This document shows, piece after piece, positions 52,110-62,321 of a stretch of DNA of 64,000 nucleotides (position 1 is the stretch's first letter; every line of letters starts with the position of its first letter). A program made the translations under genes and the position numbers. Source of the DNA: JANWKQ01 sp040376605 (GTDB taxonomy: Bacteria > Bacteroidota > Bacteroidia > CAIKAF01); the NCBI GenBank assembly GCA_040376605.1, contig JBEIQI010000001.1, positions 1 to 64,000 of the forward strand, written 5' to 3'. A model generated the notes under the pieces. The model was given only the letters and a program-made list of their open reading frames with translations, searched no databases and was not told where the DNA came from.

Positions 52110-53612
52110 TTAAAATCCTTCAATTTCGGGTTGTCGGTATTTCCATACTTTTTGAAGTACTTTTATTTCATAAGGCATTTGATATGCACTAAACTTATAT
52201 CTGGGAGCAGAAATTAACTTGATGGACTTTCTTTTCCATTTATCTAACCTTATATCCGAAACCGTCGGGTAGTAGCCATTTAATACAGTTTCGAAATTCT
52301 TAATCTTATCAATCATATATGGCTTCAGCCATGGGGTAAGTGGGTTTTTCCTTAAATCGAAATTCTCCCAGGTATCATTTATCCAATCCTCTAATTTATC
52401 AGGAAATGTAAAACCACTGGCCTTTACTTGTTCGTATAAATCTGACCCTTCTGTAGGAACCGGACTATATACATAAATGATAATTTCGGTATTGGGGTTA
52501 ATGGATTTGATTTCTTTAATGAATTTGATGTCCTCATCAATTTGTTTATTCACCTGCTTCTCATCGCCCACCGGTATACCGAGTACAAAGGACATTTCCG
52601 GTATTATATCGAACTTTGCCATTCTTTCCGCAAATTTTTTTATTTGAGCCCCAGTTTGTGTACCCCCTTTATCCATCTGTTTTAGGATCTCATCATTGCC
52701 AGTTTCAGCTCCTAGGAATATCATTTTGCAACCGGCTTCACGCATGATTTTAAGACTTTCGTCTTTGTATTTGTCAATGGTGTCGATGCGGCCTTCGCCC
52801 CACCAAATTATTTCCTCCTTTTTTATTAATTCAGAGAATTCAACCGTTCTTTTTTCGGAAACGAAAAAATTGTTGTCAACAAATTCAATCGCATTCCCCC
52901 CATATTGAGTTTTTAAAAATTTAATATCATTATAAATATTGATTGCCGATTTCCCTTTCCAGCGAGCATTATAGATAGGAACTACAGCACAGAAGGAGCA
53001 TGTAAATGGGCATCCAAAGCTGCTATGATAAGCAATGGTTTTACTCCCTAAATATGTTTTACCCAAGTATTTCTTTATAGGGTAAAAAATATTCAATTTC
53101 TCATATGGAAATGGGGGCAAACTGTCCTGATCATAAATTCCATCTTTTTTAGTAAAGTGAAGATCTCCATTTTTCTCAAAAATTAAATTGGAGATATCGC
53201 TAAAATCCTTTACACCCACCGAAATTTTCTGAAGTAATTGCGGAAAACATTCGTCACCGGGACCATTTACAATAAAATCAACATATCCTGATTTTAAAAC
53301 TGATTTGGGCTGGTTAGATGGAAAATATCCACCCCAAACTGTGGTAATTTGAGGGTAGGATTCTTTTATTTTTTTGGTGATTGGAATGGCTTGTTTTAAC
53401 TGAGGGCCAGGCATTACTGTTGACCCAAAACAAAAAACATCTTTCGTTTCGAGATATTCAAAAATCTTCTTTTCCGGCTCCCTTTCTATATTGCCGTCAA
53501 CGATATAGTATTCAAAGAGTCCTTCGATACTTGCGGCTATTTGAAGAATAGAATTGGGTATTCTTGGCTTTGACGAGCTACTTCTTGGGTTAAATAGGAT
53601 TACTCCAGCCAT
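52110..53612 (-). CDS. B12-binding radical SAM protein
   Basis: 500 aa. N-terminal cobalamin-binding-like domain (~1-130: VILFNPRSSS, VWGGYFPSNQP) and radical SAM core with the CxxxCxxC cluster in FGCPFTCSFCAVVP (~195). GAETGNDEILKQMDKGG and FVLGIPVGDEKQV follow as in BchE/P-methylase-type enzymes. These catalyse methylation or rearrangement on unactivated carbons. With the methyltransferase and flippase downstream it suggests a small biosynthesis-export set. Substrate unknown. Confidence 0.88.
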   Translation of the reverse strand: MAGVILFNPRSSSSKPRIPNSILQIAASIEGLFEYYIVDGNIEREPEKKIFEYLETKDVFCFGSTVMPGPQLKQAIPITKKIKESYPQITTVWGGYFPSNQPKSVLKSGYVDFIVNGPGDECFPQLLQKISVGVKDFSDISNLIFEKNGDLHFTKKDGIYDQDSLPPFPYEKLNIFYPIKKYLGKTYLGSKTIAYHSSFGCPFTCSFCAVVPIYNARWKGKSAINIYNDIKFLKTQYGGNAIEFVDNNFFVSEKRTVEFSELIKKEEIIWWGEGRIDTIDKYKDESLKIMREAGCKMIFLGAETGNDEILKQMDKGGTQTGAQIKKFAERMAKFDIIPEMSFVLGIPVGDEKQVNKQIDEDIKFIKEIKSINPNTEIIIYVYSPVPTEGSDLYEQVKASGFTFPDKLEDWINDTWENFDLRKNPLTPWLKPYMIDKIKNFETVLNGYYPTVSDIRLDKWKRKSIKLISAPRYKFSAYQMPYEIKVLQKVWKYRQPEIEGF

Positions 53613-53707
53613 GTAAGCATTGGTTTTGGGTAAATATACAAAGATTTTGGCCGGTTAAGGTAGTTTGGTTTACAGCTGTTAGGTAACCATTGACACCTAA
53701 GAACGAT

Positions 53708-54202
53708 TTAAGTGTCTTTTACTTGATGAGGACGAACCGAAGGTTCATTTAATTTTTTCCTGATACTGTTTGATCTTCTTCTTAATAGCATTGAAATAAT
53801 AATTGATATAGCTGTTGCCCCCAAAACCAAACTAATAAGCGGCTTATGATAAATCCACACCATGGATAGACAGACCATCGTTATGATTATACCTAGTAGA
53901 AAGGAAGAAAGTAAAATACCATTTCTTATTTCCTGGTAAGTGAGGGGAATTTTACTCATAAATAGTTTAATAGCCGATAAGATTTGATAAAAACAACAAC
54001 TGATAAATAGGAATCCCACTATTCGAATAGACCAATACAACCAATTGTAGTTATTATCATTAAATAAAGGAGTTTGATTAACAGCATGATATTCATTCCA
54101 TAACAACAAGATGGGTCCGACAGGTAATAAAATGATCCCTCCAATTATCTTTAGAAGATATTTTTTGATCCTCCTCCCACCTGGAATATAGCTTAAGCTC
54201 AT
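53708..54202 (-). CDS. Hypothetical membrane protein
   Basis: 164 aa with four hydrophobic segments (~15-35, 47-68, 88-107, 115-135) and a basic C-terminal tail. No recognised family. Stands alone, 95 nt from the radical SAM gene, and is divergent from the mini cargo gene. Confidence 0.55.
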   Translation of the reverse strand: MSLSYIPGGRRIKKYLLKIIGGIILLPVGPILLLWNEYHAVNQTPLFNDNNYNWLYWSIRIVGFLFISCCFYQILSAIKLFMSKIPLTYQEIRNGILLSSFLLGIIITMVCLSMVWIYHKPLISLVLGATAISIIISMLLRRRSNSIRKKLNEPSVRPHQVKDT

Positions 54203-54321
54203 AATGATGGATTTGTTACGGAAAAGTAAGGTTTTTGTTCGATTACTTTGGATTTTAACTTATTTAATCAAAAAAAATGTTAGTTCAACATATTTACAGT
54301 TTAAAAATTCACTTAGCACAC

Positions 54322-54329
54322 TACTTTTG
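54322..54329 (+). promoter_or_regulatory. -7 box (TACTTTTG) for the gene at 54357
   Basis: TAnnTTTG, 27 nt before the ATG. Confidence 0.4.
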
Positions 54330-54356
54330 TGATGTATCCCAAAATCCTCAATCATT

Positions 54357-54818
54357 ATGCACAAATTATTCATTTTGCCTTTTATCTTACTTTCAGTTCT
54401 ATCTTTAAATGTTACTGCCCAATCAGGTATTGGTAATAATTCTGTTTCTGTAGCAACCAATACCAACGGTGATATTAGTTGGAACGCCAATGTGGATGGG
54501 CATAACAGAAGAGGTTATATCGATTCTAAAAACTCCAAAGAAGAATGTAATTCGAAGGTTGCTGATGAAGATATTTTAACCCCAACCACCATTAGTTTAT
54601 ATGGGAATAGTTTTACTGATGTGTTATTCTTTTCTGGTAATGGCATGGATTTACATACCATTACAATTTTGGATGAAGAGGGAAAAGTTTTGGTATCAGA
54701 TCAATATACAAATTATCATTCTATTGATGTTTCCAATTTTGCAAGTGGCACTTATTTGATTGAAATTAATAGAGGGATAAATCGGAAGTCTTATAGCAAG
54801 AAGTTTATCAAAGAATAA
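54357..54818 (+). CDS. Minimal T9SS type A cargo protein
   Basis: 153 aa. Signal peptide (cleaved near NVTAQS, residue 22), a ~50-residue Asn/Gly-rich and charged middle, then a type A C-terminal domain of ~75 residues (TPTTISLYGNSFTDVLFF, ASGTYLIEI, ending SYSKKFIKE). Almost nothing lies between signal and sorting domain, so the secreted part would be a short peptide. Function unknown; see findings. Confidence 0.7.
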   Translation: MHKLFILPFILLSVLSLNVTAQSGIGNNSVSVATNTNGDISWNANVDGHNRRGYIDSKNSKEECNSKVADEDILTPTTISLYGNSFTDVLFFSGNGMDLHTITILDEEGKVLVSDQYTNYHSIDVSNFASGTYLIEINRGINRKSYSKKFIKE

Positions 54819-54860
54819 TCAATTATACTTATCGGTAAAAATCCACCAAGATTTTAAATT

Positions 54861-56147
54861 CTATCGATTGATTAAAGAATTGATGTACTGCACGCCTAGT
54901 AATTTATGAGTAATATCACCGGGTCGTCTTAAATAAACCATAATTGTATAATCATTTTCTGTTTCGGCATAGCTGCCTTCAATTAGGGTAATATCTCCAT
55001 TTCCTGTCTTGGGATCTTTTACGGTATACATATAATTATAATACCCTTGTTTAAAAGGTATTGCTAACCAAAATAAATCACGGTAATTGTCATAATTCAT
55101 TTTATAGGTGTCTAACATTTGTCCAAAAGTAAATCCGCCTAAAAGGTAAATCTCTTTTCCCCGATAAGACTCATCGTTGGGTAAGGTAAAATATAAAGTA
55201 GCATAGTCAGGGTCGATGGTTGTGCTGAACCCATCCTGGTTATAAACGGTATATCTGCCATTAATATCTGGTCGGTTTTGATAATTACGAAAATTTCGGA
55301 GTACTTCATTTCGTAAACGGATATGATATTTGCCTTGCTCTATTTTAATATCTACGATGGGTTCATTGATAATTTGTAATGTTTTAATATCAATAAACCG
55401 ATATTGGTTTCCTGCGGCAAACGAACATTCACCATTGGTATAATTATATTTAACCTCCTTGGTGTTGATGTATTGAGGACTTAGTCCAATGATCGCATTA
55501 TCCCATCGATTGTTCTGAGTGATGTTTACTTTAAAATCGTTGATATAATCCTGAACGTAAATATTCTCAGTATTAATGGTAAAATATAATTCCTGATGGG
55601 TGTTTCGTAGATCTACCCCACTGGCATACCTAATCTTGGCCTCAGGAAAACTAACCACCGACTCTACAACCATAAACCTTCTGGTAAAAACAATTTTTTC
55701 TGGATCATTGGTATCAAACACCTTCATAATAAAATTCCCCGAAATGGTAGGCTTCATGAACTCATTTGGAAAGGTAAATTGGTAATGAGTATAGGGCTGT
55801 GTTACGTTTTGCGAAAAATGAGATTCAATTACATTATACGATTCAAATCCTTGCATATATTGCATATGTAATAGATCGGAAACAGACCAATCTGGATTGC
55901 AATGAATTACCTGATAACTATAATATTTTAGATCATTATCCCAATCGTCGAATTGAAAAATAAGTTTCTGCGAACTATTCAATTCAATGATGTTGTTGGT
56001 TTGATCGGAACCAGTTTTATAAACCTCAGGAAAATGAATATTGGATTGGTAAATATAATCCGGGAAAAGGATTGTTTGAGATTTTAATGGAATGTAACTA
56101 ACTAAAACTCCTATGGCAAATACGATTCCTTGTTTGATTCGATTCAT
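54861..56147 (-). CDS. T9SS plug protein (DUF5103)
   Basis: 428 aa. Signal peptide (cleaved near LKSQT), then YQSNIHFPEVYKTG and ELNSSQKLIFQFDDW, FITRRF-type strand and GKEIYLLGGFTFG match the DUF5103 family, identified as the plug protein that seals the SprA translocon of the type IX secretion system. Periplasmic/outer membrane. Its presence alongside several T9SS cargo genes and sprE fits the region. Single gene. A possible -7 box TAGCTTTG lies at 56168-56175. Confidence 0.88.
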   Translation of the reverse strand: MNRIKQGIVFAIGVLVSYIPLKSQTILFPDYIYQSNIHFPEVYKTGSDQTNNIIELNSSQKLIFQFDDWDNDLKYYSYQVIHCNPDWSVSDLLHMQYMQGFESYNVIESHFSQNVTQPYTHYQFTFPNEFMKPTISGNFIMKVFDTNDPEKIVFTRRFMVVESVVSFPEAKIRYASGVDLRNTHQELYFTINTENIYVQDYINDFKVNITQNNRWDNAIIGLSPQYINTKEVKYNYTNGECSFAAGNQYRFIDIKTLQIINEPIVDIKIEQGKYHIRLRNEVLRNFRNYQNRPDINGRYTVYNQDGFSTTIDPDYATLYFTLPNDESYRGKEIYLLGGFTFGQMLDTYKMNYDNYRDLFWLAIPFKQGYYNYMYTVKDPKTGNGDITLIEGSYAETENDYTIMVYLRRPGDITHKLLGVQYINSLINR

Positions 56148-56240
56148 TTGATTTCGATTAACTTTCTCAAAGCTAACGCAGAATAGGAAAATATTGTGCC
56201 AAATCGAGAAATTTTTTGAGTAGAAATGAATTTGAGTAGA

Positions 56241-58811
56241 TTAACGTAACAAATTAACCATCCCTCTGAGGCTTATTTCCTGACCATTTGCCATAACAAT
56301 GTAAATGTCGTAAACATATACATCAACAGGGGCAGGAATTCCATCAAATGTACCATCCCACCCAATGTTTTTATCGTTAGAAAAGAAAATAGCTTGACCC
56401 CAACGATTATGAATTCTCATTTCGAATGATTGAACATTTCCCACGTGTATCATGAAATTTTGGTTCAACTCATCAAAATTGGGTGAAAAGGAATTGGGCA
56501 CAAATACATTACAATCTACTTCAACAGTAATTGAATAAAATTCAGTACAGCCTCTATCATCGGTTACCGCCGCTGTATAGGTGGTAGATTTGCTGGGTGA
56601 TGCAGCTGGATCTTCACATGTTGAGCAGTCAAGTGTAGTGCCATTGTCCCAGGCGAAGCTATAATTCCCTGATCCGCCAGTAACGTCAATTGCTAAGGGG
56701 GAAGTGTCACCACAATACATAAAATATTCGGTAACTCCGGCGATATTGATTTTTGTAGGTTCAATAATGGTTAATTGTACAGGCAGAACACAGTTATTAT
56801 TGTCTGTAACGGTATAATTATAAACTCCTGCAGGCATATTAGTAAGTTGTGGCCCCATGCTATATACAAAAGGTGCTACCCCGCCAGAGACGTTGAGCGA
56901 AACGGCCCCATCTATTTCCCCAAAACAAGAAATATTTGTACTAGTAGAAAGGTCTGTAAGCAATGCAGGTTCGGATAAGGTAATGTCAAGAACTTCTTGT
57001 TGCCCTGCCGCATCCGTTATGGTAACTTGATAACTTCCGGCAATTAGTTGAGTTGCTAAATTGGAAATTAACCCAGGATCATGCGACCAGCTATAGCTAT
57101 AAGGTGCGCAGCCTGCTGAAGTTTGAATGGTAATTTCCCCATCACTTAATCCGAAGCAGCTGATATCAAAACCATTATAATCAGAGGTGGTATAGCTATT
57201 AATCATTGGAGCCGGTAAAACATCCACAGTAAATTGACAAGTTGTTGTATTGCCCACAATGTCTTCTGCTATTAAATCTACGAGCTGCTGACCAACATCG
57301 GCACAACTAAAGATAGATTGACTGATGGTAATTGTATTGATGCCACAGTTGTCGGTACTTCCATTATCCGCCTGCGCAGCGGTAATGGAGCCATCTCCAT
57401 TGGCATCAAGCTGTAATTGTAAATTCTGACAAAGAGCCGTTGGGTTAATGGTATCTGCCAATGTTAACGTAAAGCTAAAAGTGGAATCGAAGTTACTAAC
57501 CTGACCATCATTAATGGTGATGGTAATTAATGAGCTACCAACGGCACCCCCAATTGGAGTTAAAGTGATATCACGATTAGCTCCAACTCCGCCAAAAACA
57601 ATATTGGCTGCTGGAATCACAGCAGGGTTCGATGAAGTGGCCGATAAGGTTAGAACACCTGCTGCCTGTTGATTATCTGCTACATCAAAAAGAATATTGA
57701 GAGGGGAGGTATTTGGACAAACAATAGTATCTGAAGGTGGATTTACAATGTATGGTGGGGTATTGATAATGATACCATTGGCCCTGATAGCAAAATTATA
57801 AGGGTTTGGAGGACTGCATGATGAGTAAGCATCCGAATTGGGAATATTAATAGTTCCATTTATGATGCCTGTTACCCCTGGGGCAAATTGAATATCAAAG
57901 GGGACAGAGCCTCCCGGTGGAATGATATTAGTTGCGGGTTGATTTAAAACACTAAATCCAACTCCTGTAACTGTAATATAAGGAACACCCGTTAAGGTAA
58001 GTGGGGATTCTCCAATATTGTGGATATAAAAAGTTTTTGTTGACGAAAATCCAACGCCAACATTCCCAAAATCAGTATTGTCTGCGACAATCGGAGTAAC
58101 ATCGTTATCTGGAATAATAAGAGCATTGCCCTGAACCTGTGGTTGAGCAATACTAACTATTTTAATATCATCAACGGCCCAACCCCTGTCTGCAACCGCC
58201 TCATCCGAATGAAATGTATATCTTAACTGAAAGGTCGGTACGTTATCAAATGCCGAAATATTGGCGATTACCTTGGTCCAGGTTGTTTTAGGATTAAACC
58301 AGGCTGGTGTATTATTATAATAAAAGGGGGTAGAAGATCCATTTTGAGACATGTTACCATCGTATGGAATGCACATTTGAGCTGCGGTAATTTTGGTCCA
58401 GGTTACTCCATTGTGCGACCATTCTATAAAGCCCCCATCCCAATTTCCGGTTTCCGAACGCATTTGCATCCAAAATTCAAGTCTGCAATTGTCATAACCA
58501 GTTAAGTCGATTACCGGAGAAACCAAACGATAGACAATATAATTTCCGGCTCCTGCCTGGGCATAATTATTATTTCCATTTACATAAAAGCACCCTCCGC
58601 CACCTCCGGTATGATCCGTGGCCGGCACAACGGGCACCACTGCCAGCCAATTATATCCAGCAACATTGGCAGGAAATAGTCTTCCGGTATTGGTCCATCC
58701 TCCTAAAGCATTACAATTATCATAAAATACAGTAGTTTGGGCATGGCTCCTGCCTACCATAAATAACGTAGAAGCAACGAAGAGTATCGGAAAAAATTTA
58801 CTTGGTTTCAT
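56241..58811 (-). CDS. Large T9SS type B cargo protein
   Basis: 856 aa from MKPSKFFPI, which opens the signal peptide (cleaved near GRSHAQT); a -7 box lies between this ATG and the longer upstream start. After it come a MAM/lectin-like segment (~25-225: YDNCNALGGWTNTG, FWMQMRSETGNWDGG, GWAVDDIKIV), a choice-of-anchor-like Ig repeat (~235-345), HYR-type repeats (~455-540), SprB-like repeats (GLSDGEITIQTSAG), and a CHU_C domain ending GMVNLLR. Surface adhesin or motility-related protein exported by T9SS. Confidence 0.85.
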   Translation of the reverse strand: MKPSKFFPILFVASTLFMVGRSHAQTTVFYDNCNALGGWTNTGRLFPANVAGYNWLAVVPVVPATDHTGGGGGCFYVNGNNNYAQAGAGNYIVYRLVSPVIDLTGYDNCRLEFWMQMRSETGNWDGGFIEWSHNGVTWTKITAAQMCIPYDGNMSQNGSSTPFYYNNTPAWFNPKTTWTKVIANISAFDNVPTFQLRYTFHSDEAVADRGWAVDDIKIVSIAQPQVQGNALIIPDNDVTPIVADNTDFGNVGVGFSSTKTFYIHNIGESPLTLTGVPYITVTGVGFSVLNQPATNIIPPGGSVPFDIQFAPGVTGIINGTINIPNSDAYSSCSPPNPYNFAIRANGIIINTPPYIVNPPSDTIVCPNTSPLNILFDVADNQQAAGVLTLSATSSNPAVIPAANIVFGGVGANRDITLTPIGGAVGSSLITITINDGQVSNFDSTFSFTLTLADTINPTALCQNLQLQLDANGDGSITAAQADNGSTDNCGINTITISQSIFSCADVGQQLVDLIAEDIVGNTTTCQFTVDVLPAPMINSYTTSDYNGFDISCFGLSDGEITIQTSAGCAPYSYSWSHDPGLISNLATQLIAGSYQVTITDAAGQQEVLDITLSEPALLTDLSTSTNISCFGEIDGAVSLNVSGGVAPFVYSMGPQLTNMPAGVYNYTVTDNNNCVLPVQLTIIEPTKINIAGVTEYFMYCGDTSPLAIDVTGGSGNYSFAWDNGTTLDCSTCEDPAASPSKSTTYTAAVTDDRGCTEFYSITVEVDCNVFVPNSFSPNFDELNQNFMIHVGNVQSFEMRIHNRWGQAIFFSNDKNIGWDGTFDGIPAPVDVYVYDIYIVMANGQEISLRGMVNLLR

Positions 58812-58822
58812 AACTGTTAAGC

Positions 58823-58830
58823 CAAAAGTA
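58823..58830 (-). promoter_or_regulatory. -7 box (TACTTTTG) for the large cargo gene
   Basis: TAnnTTTG on the minus strand, 11 nt before the ATG at 58811; fixes the shorter start. Confidence 0.5.
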
Positions 58831-58927
58831 ATAAAACTTATATGAAAAGAGGACAATTTGCTCAAATTAGCTTCAGCCATGGATTATTGCAAACAATAAA
58901 ATAGATAACTTTACGTATTATACCGTT

Positions 58928-59128
58928 ATGAAAAGGATTCTCATTTATTGTGGACTGATATTAATATTGGGCTCTTGCGGCGACCAATGTATTAGTTGCA
59001 CCGAAATCAGCGGATATCCAAATGCCGTTATTTGCAAGGATACTTACGAAACCACCATTGATGACCAAGCTCCGGTTTGGGCAGAATATCAAGAAACCGC
59101 AGTTACTGCAGGCTGTATTAAGCAATAA
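58928..59128 (+). CDS. Small Cys-rich lipoprotein
   Basis: 66 aa. Lipobox ILGSCGDQC (~15-20), then a short Cys-containing tail (CTEISGYPNAVICKD, AGCIKQ). Bacteroidota encode many such orphan lipoproteins; no function recognised. It lies between the large cargo gene and sprE. Confidence 0.6.
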   Translation: MKRILIYCGLILILGSCGDQCISCTEISGYPNAVICKDTYETTIDDQAPVWAEYQETAVTAGCIKQ

Positions 59129-59130
59129 AA

Positions 59131-59162
59131 TTGGCGGCTTTCAGTTATAAATCTTATTTTTG
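59131..59162 (+). promoter_or_regulatory. Promoter of sprE/porW (TTG-N21-TATTTTTG)
   Basis: A -33 TTG at 59131-59133, 21-nt spacer and -7 TATTTTTG at 59155-59162, ending 7 nt before the ATG at 59170. It supports that ATG, rather than the internal one at 59334, as the true start. Confidence 0.6.
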
Positions 59163-59169
59163 CCAACCA

Positions 59170-61709
59170 ATGCATTTGCGTCGCCATATACCTGCAGGAT
59201 TAGTACTTATTGCTGTGCTCTTATTATCAACGGGCTGTAGTACCAAAAAAATACGGGACTTGCCAGGTTTTGGCATAATCTAAATACCAAGTATAACGGT
59301 TATTTTAATGGTAATGAAGCCATTAAGCTGGGAATGCAAGATTTAAGCAAAACCAGAAAGGACGATTATTCAAAGATTATCCCAACCTTCGATTATGGGG
59401 ATCGCTCCAATTGGCCTGCCATGAATACCAACGCGGATCGTGCCATTAAAAAAGCGGTGATCATGATCAAAAAGCACAGCATGTTTATCAATGGCAAACA
59501 ATACAATCGCTGGATTGATGATTGTTATATGTTAATGGGCAAGGCTAATTTTTTCAAATTAGAACATTCTTTAGGGGCCAATCAATTAAAACATGTTGCT
59601 GATAATAGTGAAAAACAATTTACGAAGGATGAGGCTAAAATTTGGATGGTAAGAACCTATAACGAAATGGGTGAATTTGCAGAATCCGGCACCATCATTA
59701 GAGGTATCGACAGGGGTGGGGTAGATAGAAAATTATTACCAGAATATTATTCGGTTATTGCTGATTATTATATCCGTCAAAAAGATTGGGATAAGGCATT
59801 GGATAATATTGATGAAGCTATTAAATGGTCGAAGAGCAAAAAAAGAAATGGTCGTCTTGAATTTATTCGCGGACAGATTTATGAAATGATGGGCGATAAT
59901 AAAAAGGCCTATGATTCTTATGAGAAGGTCATCAAATATCGTCCGGAATATGTAATGGAGTTTCAAAGCCGCATCAACATGGCCCGAACCGCCGAAAATA
60001 GCAATAACGAGAGTTTAAGAAAGACCCTCAGGAAAATGTTGAGAGATGGGAAAAATATTGAATATCTCGATCAGGTTTATTATGCAATAGCCCTTATTGA
60101 TTTAAAAGAAGAAAAAAATCCTGAAGCAATTATCAACCTTAACAAGTCCCTAAGAAATAGTATCGACAACCAAAATCAACAAGCACTGTCTCATTTAAAA
60201 TTGGCCGAAATTTATTTGGCTGATAGGAAGTATGAATTGGCCCAAGGTTATTATGATAGTACGGCTTCTTTATTAGCGAAGGATCATCCAAAATATGATG
60301 AGGTGATGCGTTTAAAAGAAAACCTGACCTTATTGGTTCAGAATATTAGAATTGTGGAAACGCAGGATAGTTTGCAAAGACTTTCTAAAATGGATAGTAC
60401 CGAGTTGGTTGATTATTTTACCAAGTATGTGGAAGATTTGAAACAGGCTGATGAGGATGCAAAAAATAATCCGAATACTAATCCAGTAAATTTTAATACC
60501 AGTCAATCAAGTAATGGCAAATGGTATTTTACAAGTCCCCAATCATTAACCCTGGGTTCTAATGAATTTAAGAAAACCTTTGGGCAAAGACCTCTGGAAG
60601 ATAACTGGAGAAGACAAAATAAAGCGGTAAGTTTTTTAAATGACGATCCGGTTGATACGGGAGGTACAGACTTGGTAGACCTGCGTTATGATGTAAACAC
60701 TTATGTGAGTCAGGTCCCCAAAAACGATTCTGATTTATATGCTTCTAATGAGTTGATTTATAAAGCCCTTTATAATATTGGAACGATTTATAAGGATAAA
60801 ATTTTGGATTATCCCAAATCAGCCGAAGCTTATGAGGAATTGGTAAAACGATGTGATAAAAACAATCCGCAATATTTCCCGATCACTTATTTTCAGCTTT
60901 ATTCCTTGTATAAAGGTTTGAAAAAAGAAGAGCTGATGAATAAGTATAAGGATATTATACTTACCGAGTATGCTAATAGTGATTATGCGGCCATTATTTT
61001 AGACCCTGAAGGTTTTGCCCAAAAGAATGAAACCAATGATGCTGCTTCACCAGCTTATACCGCGGCGTATAATTTGTACAAGTCGAATGATTTTACAGGC
61101 AGTTTAAATAGTTGTATTACCGCCTTACAACAATATCCAAAATCGCCTTTACTTCATCGTTTTGCCTTGTTAAAAGCCTTATGTATTGATAAAATTAATG
61201 GGAGAGAGGTATTTAAAACAGAATTGCAAGTGGTAATTGATAACTATAAAGGAACAGAAAGTGCCTCCACTGCAAAAAGACTATTGGATGCGATAAATGG
61301 CAAAACGGATGACAATACCAATCCAGAAATTAATGTTAAAGCAGAATTTGTTTTTGATGCTAAATCGGAGCATTTTGTAATACTTTATATCCCAGATGCA
61401 ACCAAAAAAGTGGATGGTGCGGTAGGTAAATTGATTGAATTTAATGATCTTGAATTTGAGGGTCGAGAATATTCGGTATCGAACTCTATTTTGCCTCAAT
61501 CCGGACAAGTTATTTTAATTCGAAAGTTTGCCAATTCCACCGAAGCGCTTCAATACGTAAGTAAATACGATGACAAAGGAATGGTGCTTAAACTCAACCT
61601 TAATTCGCCAAGTAAAATTATGGCAATTAGTAAAGCCAATTTTGCGACTCTAATGAAAACGCCATCAATGGCCGAGTACCAGAATTTTTATACTGAAAAC
61701 TATAAATAG
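59170..61709 (+). CDS. sprE: SprE/PorW, T9SS-associated TPR lipoprotein (frameshifted)
   Basis: The C-terminal 791 codons (from ATG 59334) match SprE/PorW: TPR repeats around 130-330 (ADYYIRQKDWDKALDNIDEA, IRGQIYEMMGDNKKAYDSYE) and a long helical C-terminal half. The true start is ATG 59170, giving a lipoprotein signal ending LLSTGCSTKK. Just after the lipobox an A7 run (59245-59251) puts the signal out of frame. With one more A the text continues ARFWHNLNTKYNGYFNGNEA, the expected SprE mature start. Either a sequencing error, slippage, or a real break. SprE is needed for T9SS and gliding. Confidence 0.8.
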
Positions 61710-61725
61710 AGAAGGGTTTACTGTT

Positions 61726-62091
61726 ATGGCCAAAACGACTAAAAAGAGCGATAAACCAAATTTTATAAATGTCCCTAACCAATTAAATGCGGGGGCTGTA
61801 ATCGATGGAAATGTAAAGTTGGAAGGCCATTTAAGGCTAGATGGAAAGATTATTGGGGATTTAACCTGCACGGGAAAAGTGGTTGTGGGTGAAAAGGGGG
61901 AGGTTTCCGGAAATTTAATTTGCGAAAGTGCAGATATAATGGGTTTGGTGAATGGAGACATCAAGGTGAACACAAATACCTCTTTGTTCGCAAAGTCTAA
62001 AGTAATTGGTAATATTTATACCATCACCATTAATATAGAACCCGGTGCCATTTTTAATGGAAAGTGTATTATGGGTTCTCATGAATCATAA
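61726..62091 (+). CDS. Bactofilin (polymer-forming cytoskeletal protein)
   Basis: 121 aa. Right-handed beta-helix pattern with repeated Gly/Val: VIDGNVKLEGHLRLDGKIIGDL, GEVSGNLICESADIMG. Bactofilins form stable filaments that help set cell shape and localise cell-wall enzymes. It starts 16 nt after sprE and overlaps the AtpZ-like gene by 11 nt. Confidence 0.92.
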   Translation: MAKTTKKSDKPNFINVPNQLNAGAVIDGNVKLEGHLRLDGKIIGDLTCTGKVVVGEKGEVSGNLICESADIMGLVNGDIKVNTNTSLFAKSKVIGNIYTITINIEPGAIFNGKCIMGSHES

Positions 62092-62320
62092 TTTGGGATC
62101 ATCACCTCAAAAATCGAATGGGCCCAAGTCCAACCAATGGATTCGATATTCCGGAATGGGACTTCAAATGCTTGTTATCATTGGGTTGGGTGTTTGGGGA
62201 GGATATAAACTAGATAAAATTTATCACACCGAATCAATATTTACTATAGTTTTGTCCCTGGTTTCGGTTATATTATCAATGGCCTTGGTAATTAGAGAGT
62301 TTACAAATAGAAAAAAATAG
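62081..62320 (+). CDS. AtpZ/AtpI family protein
   Basis: 79 aa from MNHNLGSS; an earlier in-frame ATG at 62045 is possible but overlaps the bactofilin more. Two helices: MLVIIGLGVWGGYKLDKIY and IFTIVLSLVSVILSMALVI. The G-x-x-x-G in the first helix and its place ahead of atpB mark an AtpZ/AtpI-like protein, linked to Mg2+ or c-ring assembly for the F0F1 ATP synthase. It overlaps the bactofilin stop. Confidence 0.85.
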   Translation: MNHNLGSSPQKSNGPKSNQWIRYSGMGLQMLVIIGLGVWGGYKLDKIYHTESIFTIVLSLVSVILSMALVIREFTNRKK

Positions 62321-62321
62321 C

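Noticed and set aside
58811..58880. Longer N-terminus for the large cargo protein
   Set aside because: A -7 promoter box lies between the two ATGs and the signal peptide begins at 58811.
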